In this document: in pieces, positions 32,801-36,318 of the stretch
How positions within the stretch are numbered: the first letter of the stretch is position 1
Layout: every line of letters starts with the position of its first letter
DNA from: Bacteroidales bacterium
GTDB lineage: Bacteria > Bacteroidota > Bacteroidia > Bacteroidales > F082
Direction: 5' to 3'
Length of the DNA: 36,318 bases
Assembly: GCA_024681295.1 (NCBI GenBank)
Contig: JAILBC010000022.1
Coordinates: 1 to 36,318, forward strand
Notes under the pieces: model-generated
The model's input: only the letters and a program-made list of their open reading frames with translations
Databases searched by the model: none
Told to the model about the DNA's origin: nothing
Program-made: the position numbers and the translations under genes

Positions 32801-33462
32801 TGACGGAGTTTGCTTGTTATGGCGATTATGTCAACTACCCCAACGACAGTCTCACCATAGAGGTGCTCATCGTGTTCAACGCGCCTGTGTTCGATAATCA
32901 GGTTTTGGCCGACATTGCTGAGATTTATGCCTTGGTGGAAAGCGAGGCTGTCGACCTCACCAAGACTGGTTATGTGGATTATGTGAGGACGGAGCAGGGT
33001 GAGGAGGCAGCGGTCCAATTGCAAACCGATATGGAACTCACCGCTTATCCCGAAATTGCTAGTGGTGGTTTTTATGATAAAACTATCGTTATTCCTTCAT
33101 TGAAGATGGTTTGGAATCCCGAGTTGCGTGCCTTTGTCTCGGTAGGTAAGATCGGTATTGGTAGTCTTGGTGGGCATATCGTGAATCGTTATGTCGACGG
33201 CTATGTGATGTTCGATCGGCGTTTGGGTGTGATCACCTATTTCTTCAAGAACGACTTGTTCATGACCTATATCAACTACAATTGCGGTGACGGTCAGTTG
33301 CAGGTGCATGCCACATATGGCACCATCAACACCCGTCTCTCCGACATGAGTGAGAAAAACCGTTCCGTAAAGTCTGACAACGCCTATTTCGAGTACGTGG
33401 TGACGCCCTACGAGGCCCTTACAGGCTTCCTGAGCCGTTTGAAGCGCGCTGGAATCCCGTAG
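29803..33462 (+). CDS. Very large exported protein of unknown function (1219 aa)
   Basis: 1219 residues. The signal peptide (about 1-20) ends GAYAQ; there is no lipobox, no T9SS sorting domain and no clear membrane helix after the signal. Positions 21-310 are a mixed domain with helices (FIKLFGDEHNRFFLNDYASYVKYPQSQVLSLILNL). From about 320 there are recurring beta-rich segments around a motif like VVILPDNAMLVMKRNRNFKFSGCVMAG, SYPTYGGKGDYHQKVHLSNEGFYGAGQLDVETAEY and FRGVTRLSDQGFGGDGVLTFGLTRFDS, suggesting a long beta-solenoid or repeated jelly-roll. I recall similar long uncharacterised proteins in other Bacteroidetes but no assigned function. It lies 5 bases after prmA. The stop TAG (33460-33462) is inside the first unit of a 31-bp tandem array. 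Confidence 0.8.
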   Translation: MKRIVTVLLTLLILATGAYAQSLKIDKRHVFSDIEYLGDTSTSGNSLTITGTKEDPAQLVFKHNNRITVRVMSRRFVLKDNSVSSNQTRARIYLYDTIRHTVDSIYHNDLGFRYIDDKNLVLLYRKDNGVGMGPFHDTYHEYDIFLEAIYWNRDQDYMDFRRLEGTSGDSEGLVASVNYFRKTDYLKIQALDMRHPMENLNQFIKLFGDEHNRFFLNDYASYVKYPQSQVLSLILNLQAEGYVEYDKELQQVTVLDRFFDVLASAHNEFDFDVIKFQTRTTNKHPNISLMLRSNDMLVFGVRDYQSKADVPSVTLSDFKHVVILPDNAMLVMKRNRNFKFSGCVMAGMYEFFTKDCEFNYQTFSIEMNQVDSLRFYARFNGKVYPVEGLLERLSGELKIDESDNKSSVRETPDYPLFNSPGNAYKFYRNINGGSFNLELPADTLTEEDLAGKFYYCLEPFSVNSLDNLNSEDIAFKGRLVSGGIFPDIHQPLVVMEDHSLGFDHTIGNGQGDSYPTYGGKGDYHQKVHLSNEGFYGAGQLDVETAEYMSQNFNFYLDSVVAEVQSFRMHEQSGGVGFPKASCGPMDIKWDVTVPQLNATTKDEPICLYDSTFFRGVTRLSDQGFGGDGVLTFGLTRFDSKYFDFDSRSFVADSSDFMLYDQDGTTRAFLAENYRSHVNLASKMVRYEYLDSESHLDFPLNQFLCSLNQAEWNMATNNIHLSGQASEFVSLLPEHDSLSFLSTNADYDMNDYVIHAHGVKYIHVADAEIMPWNGNVEIQRNAAISPLEHATIIADTVIRMHEYKDAAVSIYSRHDYSALGIKDYIDSEGVATPLFFDVIGPVDSVTVAHAEVSDSLGFMLSPYFGFKGEITSTASNPFDLYEGFFRLEQSCLEDTVWFASSVEIDPSSVSIPVDMDKVKKVRQGFFNGLCYEFGSKGGYHVNFMKPMNPETVVVTTQNGDMSYDEEQKRYVVRDEKHTQTLDDRCVTTMHGASDLGFDAGLTEFACYGDYVNYPNDSLTIEVLIVFNAPVFDNQVLADIAEIYALVESEAVDLTKTGYVDYVRTEQGEEAAVQLQTDMELTAYPEIASGGFYDKTIVIPSLKMVWNPELRAFVSVGKIGIGSLGGHIVNRYVDGYVMFDRRLGVITYFFKNDLFMTYINYNCGDGQLQVHATYGTINTRLSDMSEKNRSVKSDNAYFEYVVTPYEALTGFLSRLKRAGIP

Positions 33463-33586
33463 TCGTCCGAAATGTACTGTCCGCATCCCGTAGTCGTCCG
33501 AAATGTGCTGTCCGCCTTCCGTAGTCGTCCGAAATGTGCTGTCCGCATCCCGTAGTCGTCCGAAATGTACTGTCCGCATCCCGTAG
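33458..33586. repeat. 31-bp tandem repeat array, four full units plus a partial fifth
   Basis: Units begin at 33458, 33489, 33520 and 33551, with a partial unit at 33582. Each starts CGTAGTCGTCCGAAATGT and continues (A/G)CTGTCCGC(A/C)T(C/T)C. Units 1 and 4 are identical; units 2 and 3 differ at one to three positions. There are no spacers, so it is not a CRISPR. The first unit contains the stop codon of the giant gene. The 31-bp period does not keep a reading frame. Confidence 0.92.
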
Positions 33587-33592
33587 GGATGC
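33576..33592. repeat. Short palindrome GCATCCC-GTA-GGGATGC
   Basis: A 7-bp stem with a 3-base loop at the right end of the tandem array, followed by TAGGTCGGTAGAAAAG. Its left arm is the end of the fourth 31-bp unit, so the array may have grown from this REP-like palindrome. Confidence 0.6.
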
Positions 33593-33622
33593 TAGGTCGG
33601 TAGAAAAGAGGCCCTCCAATCC

Positions 33623-33665
33623 TATCCCGCCGAGCGCAGCGAGGCGGGATAACATAATCTTTTTT
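33623..33665 (+). terminator. GC-rich hairpin, possible terminator after the tpiA-prmA-giant-gene operon
   Basis: TATCCCGCC (33623-33631) pairs with GGCGGGATA (33643-33651) around an 11-base loop GAGCGCAGCGA; ACATAATC and a T-run follow at 33660-33665. The loop sequence matches, inverted, the core of the repeat at 25209-25219, so this may be a dispersed repeat that also terminates transcription. The T-run lies 8 bases beyond the stem, which is not ideal. Confidence 0.5.
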
Positions 33666-33698
33666 AAGAAAAAAATGATTGAAAACCGATTTTTTTTG

Positions 33699-33706
33699 TA
33701 TTTTTG
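33699..33706 (+). promoter_or_regulatory. -7 promoter element for dnaN
   Basis: TATTTTTG matches TAnnTTTG, 57 bases before the ATG. An ATTG at 33678-33681 could be the -33 box (17-base spacer, slightly short). Confidence 0.65.
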
Positions 33707-33763
33707 TAGTTTCGAATATTAGGATAATAGCGAAAGATAATAATAACAAAATACAAAGAAAAG

Positions 33764-34891
33764 ATGAAATTTATCGTATCAAGTTTAAAGCTTCTGAAGA
33801 GCCTTCAGGCCTTGAGCGGCGTTATCGGCTCGAACAACACTCTGCCCATCCTGGACGACTTCCTGTTCCAGCTGAGCGATTCGGGATTGAAAATCACGGT
33901 CTCCGACCTTGAGACCACGATGACGGTCAATGTGACGCCTGATGTCATGGAAGGTGTCGGCGAGGTGACCATCCCTGCCCGTATCCTGCTCGACATCATG
34001 AAGAACTTCCCTGATGTTCCGGTTACCGTGAATGTCGCCGAGGATACCTTGGCCGTGGTGCTCAATGCCGGCGAGGGCCAGTACAAGCTATCGGGCCACA
34101 AGAGTGACGAGTTCCCGCAGATTCCCGTCATGGAGGATACCTCTGCTTGGGAGATTCCTGCTGACGTGTTGGCTCGTGGCTTCGAGAAGACCGTGTTTGC
34201 CACCGGTAACGACGAGATCCGTCCGATCATGTCGGGTGTGCTGATGGAGATGAAGGATAACCACATGACCTTTGTGGCCACCGATGCCCACAAGTTGGTG
34301 CGTTATCGCCGCACCGACCTCCGTTCCGACGTGCAGGCCACGTTCATCATGCCCAAGAAGCCCATCAACCAGCTGAAGAACATCCTGGGTTCGCTGGGCG
34401 ATGAGCCGGTGAAGATCGAGTTTAACCGCACCAATGCCTCCTACGTGTTTGGCGATTACAAGCTGGTGTGCCGTCTCATCGAGGGCCACTATCCGAACTA
34501 TGAGGCGGTGATTCCTGCCAACAATCCCAACCAGTTGGTCATCGACCGTCAGCTGTTCTTGTCGGCCATCCGTCGTGTCGCCGTGTTTTCCAGCAAGGCC
34601 ACCCATCAGGTGCGCTTCAAGATCGCCGGGCAGGAGATCCTGCTCACCGCTGAGGACATCGATTTCTACAACGAGGCCAAGGAGCGTCTCGCTTGCAGTT
34701 ACACAGGCGACGACATCGAGATTGGCTTCAACTCGCGTTTCTTCCAGGAGATGCTGAACAACCTTGATACCGAGGAGGTGAAGCTTGAGATGTCGGCACC
34801 GAACCGTGCTGGCATCCTCACGCCGGTCAACAACGAGACGGCAGGGGAGGACATCCTCATGCTGCTGATGCCGGTGATGCTGAATTCCTAA
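33764..34891 (+). CDS. dnaN: DNA polymerase III beta subunit (sliding clamp)
   Basis: 375 residues, the normal length. The dimeric ring clamp tethers DNA polymerase to DNA. The three repeated clamp domains are recognisable: MKFIVSSLKLLKSLQALSGVIGSNNTLPILDDFLFQLSDSGLKITVSDLETTM, then GVLMEMKDNHMTFVATDAHKLVRYRR (with the conserved TDxHKL/R segment), then RVAVFSSKATHQVRFKI with IEIGFNSRFFQEMLNNL. It ends in a hydrophobic LLMPVML-type tail (DILMLLMPVMLNS), the segment that helps form the protein-binding pocket. It is not next to dnaA or recF here. It is monocistronic, converging on pckA with a bidirectional terminator between them. Confidence 0.96.
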   Translation: MKFIVSSLKLLKSLQALSGVIGSNNTLPILDDFLFQLSDSGLKITVSDLETTMTVNVTPDVMEGVGEVTIPARILLDIMKNFPDVPVTVNVAEDTLAVVLNAGEGQYKLSGHKSDEFPQIPVMEDTSAWEIPADVLARGFEKTVFATGNDEIRPIMSGVLMEMKDNHMTFVATDAHKLVRYRRTDLRSDVQATFIMPKKPINQLKNILGSLGDEPVKIEFNRTNASYVFGDYKLVCRLIEGHYPNYEAVIPANNPNQLVIDRQLFLSAIRRVAVFSSKATHQVRFKIAGQEILLTAEDIDFYNEAKERLACSYTGDDIEIGFNSRFFQEMLNNLDTEEVKLEMSAPNRAGILTPVNNETAGEDILMLLMPVMLNS

Positions 34892-34896
34892 AAAAC

Positions 34897-34924
34897 TTAG
34901 AGACGTGGCGCGCCACGTCTCTAA
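34897..34924. repeat. Perfect 28-nt palindrome after dnaN
   Basis: TTAGAGACGTGGCG is followed directly by its exact reverse complement, with no loop. It lies 5 bases after the dnaN stop and before the true terminator hairpin. Lack of a loop and a weak T-run make it more likely a dispersed palindromic repeat or protein site than a terminator. Confidence 0.85.
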
Positions 34925-34937
34925 AGGTTTTAAAAAC

Positions 34938-34965
34938 AAAACCCCGCCAAACGGCGGGGTTTTTT
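34938..34965. terminator. Bidirectional rho-independent terminator between dnaN and pckA
   Basis: AAAACCCCGCC (34938-34948) pairs with GGCGGGGTTTT (34953-34963) around an AAAC loop, with a T-run on the plus strand and the matching A-run on the other side. It serves both converging genes. Confidence 0.93.
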
Positions 34966-34971
34966 AATGGC

Positions 34972-36318
34972 TTACAGCCGCGGGCCAGCGGCCACAAGAG
35001 CCTTGCCTGCGTCGTTGGTGGTGAACTTCTCGAAGTTTTTGATGAAGCGTGAGGAGAGGTCTTTGGCCTTCTCTTCCCAGACGCTCTTGTCGGCGTAGGT
35101 GTCGCGCGGATCGAGGATGTTCGGGTCGACGCCCGGTAATGCGGTGGGCACTTCGAAGTTGAAGTACGGGATCATCTTGGTCGGGGCCTTCTCAATGCTG
35201 CCATCGAGAATGGCGTCGATGATGCCACGGGTGTCTCTGATGGAGATGCGTTTTCCGGTGCCGTTCCAGCCGGTGTTCACCAAGTAAGCCTTGGCGCCGC
35301 TCTTCTCCATGCGTTTCACCAGCTCCTCGGCGTATTTGGTCGGGTGCAGTTCAAGGAAGGCTTGGCCGAAGCAGGCGCTGAAGGTAGGTGTGGGTTCGGT
35401 GATGCCGCGCTCGGTACCGGCCAACTTGGCGGTGAAGCCGCTCAAGAAGTAGTACTTGCACTGCTCGGGTGTCAGGATGCTGACGGGAGGCAACACGCCA
35501 AAGGCATCAGCGCTGAGGAAGATGACGTTCTTGGCGGCAGGACCTGAACTGATGGGACGCACGTTCTTCACAATCTTCTCGATGTGTTCGATGGGGTAGG
35601 AGACGCGGGTGTTTTCGGTCACGCTCTTGTCCTTGAAGTCGATCTTGCCGTTGGCATCGACGGTGACGTTCTCTAACAGGGCGTTGCGGCGGATGGCGTT
35701 GTAGATGTCGGGCTCGCTGTCCTTGTCGAGGTTGATGACCTTGGCATAGCAGCCGCCTTCGAAGTTGAACACGCCTTCATCGTCCCAGCCGTGCTCGTCG
35801 TCGCCGATGAGCAGACGTTTCGGGTCGGTGGAGAGGGTGGTCTTGCCGGTGCCGGAGAGGCCGAAGAAGATGGCGGTGTTTTCGCCTTGCATGTCGGTGT
35901 TGGCAGAGCAGTGCATGGCAGCGATGCCTTGCAGCGGCAGGTAGTAGTTCATCATCGAGAACATGCCTTTCTTCATCTCACCGCCGTACCAGGTGTTGAG
36001 GATGACTTGCTCGCGGCTGCTCACGTTGAAGGCCACGCAGGTGTCGCTGTTCAGGCCGAGCTCCTTGTAGTTGTCAACCTTGGCCTTGGAGGCGGTGTAA
36101 ACGGTGAAGTTGGGCTTGAAGTCGGCGAGTTCCTCAGCGGTAGGTTTGATGAACATGTTGAGCACGAAGTGGGCCTGCCAGGCTACTTCCATGATGAAGC
36201 GGACGGCCATGCGGGTGTCCTTGTTGGCGCCGCAGAAAGCGTCGACGACGTAGAGACTCTTGCCGCTAAGCTGTTTCTTGGCGAGGTCTTTCACTTGGCC
36301 CCATACCTCTTCGCTCAT
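34972..36318 (-). CDS. pckA: Phosphoenolpyruvate carboxykinase (ATP), N-terminus outside window
   Basis: 448 residues are visible against about 535 in the full enzyme; the ATG at the window edge ([18 protein letters not shown]) is internal by comparison with the family, and the true start lies beyond 36318. It interconverts oxaloacetate plus ATP with PEP, CO2 and ADP; in many Bacteroidales it runs in the PEP-carboxylating direction towards succinate. Landmarks are [39 protein letters not shown], the kinase P-loop [11 protein letters not shown], the metal-binding [24 protein letters not shown] and [15 protein letters not shown]. This is the ATP-type enzyme, not the GTP type. It converges on dnaN. 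Confidence 0.95.
   Translation of the reverse strand: MSEEVWGQVKDLAKKQLSGKSLYVVDAFCGANKDTRMAVRFIMEVAWQAHFVLNMFIKPTAEELADFKPNFTVYTASKAKVDNYKELGLNSDTCVAFNVSSREQVILNTWYGGEMKKGMFSMMNYYLPLQGIAAMHCSANTDMQGENTAIFFGLSGTGKTTLSTDPKRLLIGDDEHGWDDEGVFNFEGGCYAKVINLDKDSEPDIYNAIRRNALLENVTVDANGKIDFKDKSVTENTRVSYPIEHIEKIVKNVRPISSGPAAKNVIFLSADAFGVLPPVSILTPEQCKYYFLSGFTAKLAGTERGITEPTPTFSACFGQAFLELHPTKYAEELVKRMEKSGAKAYLVNTGWNGTGKRISIRDTRGIIDAILDGSIEKAPTKMIPYFNFEVPTALPGVDPNILDPRDTYADKSVWEEKAKDLSSRFIKNFEKFTTNDAGKALVAAGPRL

Larger units (their letters stand above)
33463..33763. other. Intergenic region between the giant gene and dnaN: tandem array, palindromes, promoter
   Basis: This stretch of about 300 bases has no convincing gene. 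It holds most of the 31-bp array (to 33586), a GCATCCC-GTA-GGGATGC palindrome, a GC-rich hairpin at 33623-33651 and the dnaN promoter. Short open frames across the array on both strands follow from the repeat and are not believable proteins. Confidence 0.75.

Noticed and set aside
33458..33586. CRISPR-like array
   Set aside because: The 31-bp units follow each other without unique spacers, and no cas genes are nearby.
33097..33749. Minus-strand open frames across the 31-bp array
   Set aside because: They are low-complexity products of the repeat, overlap the giant gene in antisense and have no promoter or family resemblance.
34088..34939. 283-codon minus-strand frame within dnaN
   Set aside because: It is antisense to an unmistakable dnaN and its composition is that of a reverse-frame shadow.

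Overview
The window looks like chromosomal DNA from a member of the Bacteroidetes, most likely the order Bacteroidales. Three things support this. Many start codons are preceded by the Bacteroidetes -7 promoter element TAnnTTTG, and there are almost no Shine-Dalgarno sequences. Several families are typical of the phylum: an OprP/O-type porin, a T9SS type A sorting domain, a BatA-type protein, DUF1599, and a DoxX-like BT_3928-type protein. The housekeeping proteins (ParC, GuaA, GdhA, TpiA, ATP-type PckA) also fit. A T9SS cargo protein argues against Bacteroides itself and for a Prevotella/Porphyromonas-like or uncultured relative; this is inference.

Layout. 1-837 is the 3' part of a decaying Fic gene. 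831-3768 (minus) is an operon of porin, YeiH-type exporter and a small membrane protein. 3899-6225 (minus) holds prsW-like, ychF and idi. 6325-10528 (plus) holds guaA, a LysM protein with a probable periplasmic-binding fold, and a MORN-repeat lipoprotein. gdhA follows with a strong terminator, then a Nudix hydrolase. 12592-17121 (plus) encodes a probable surface complex: a T9SS-secreted IgGFc-binding/PKD adhesin, a lipoprotein and an outer-membrane barrel. Next come a BatA-type protein, parC and a lipoprotein. folP-cdaA run on the minus strand, divergent from DUF1599, BT_3928-like and a lone OppB-type permease. An outer-membrane protein is divergent from tpiA, prmA and a 1219-residue exported protein of unknown function. 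dnaN and pckA (cut by the window end) converge on a bidirectional terminator.

Most genes are core metabolism, replication and envelope functions. I found no defence system, prophage, CRISPR array, insertion sequence, tRNA or rRNA. The unusual content is in small repeated DNA. Five arrays of 7-bp units lie at gene junctions; four end 0-8 bases before a start codon, and two supply the last codons and stop of the upstream gene. A 31-bp tandem array supplies the stop codon of the giant gene. Two REP-like palindromic elements lie in opposite orientation. A dispersed palindromic repeat is apparently inserted in frame inside a membrane-protein gene, and a perfect 28-nt palindrome follows dnaN. The best candidates for undescribed protein biology are the adhesin/lipoprotein/barrel cluster and the 1219-residue exported protein.
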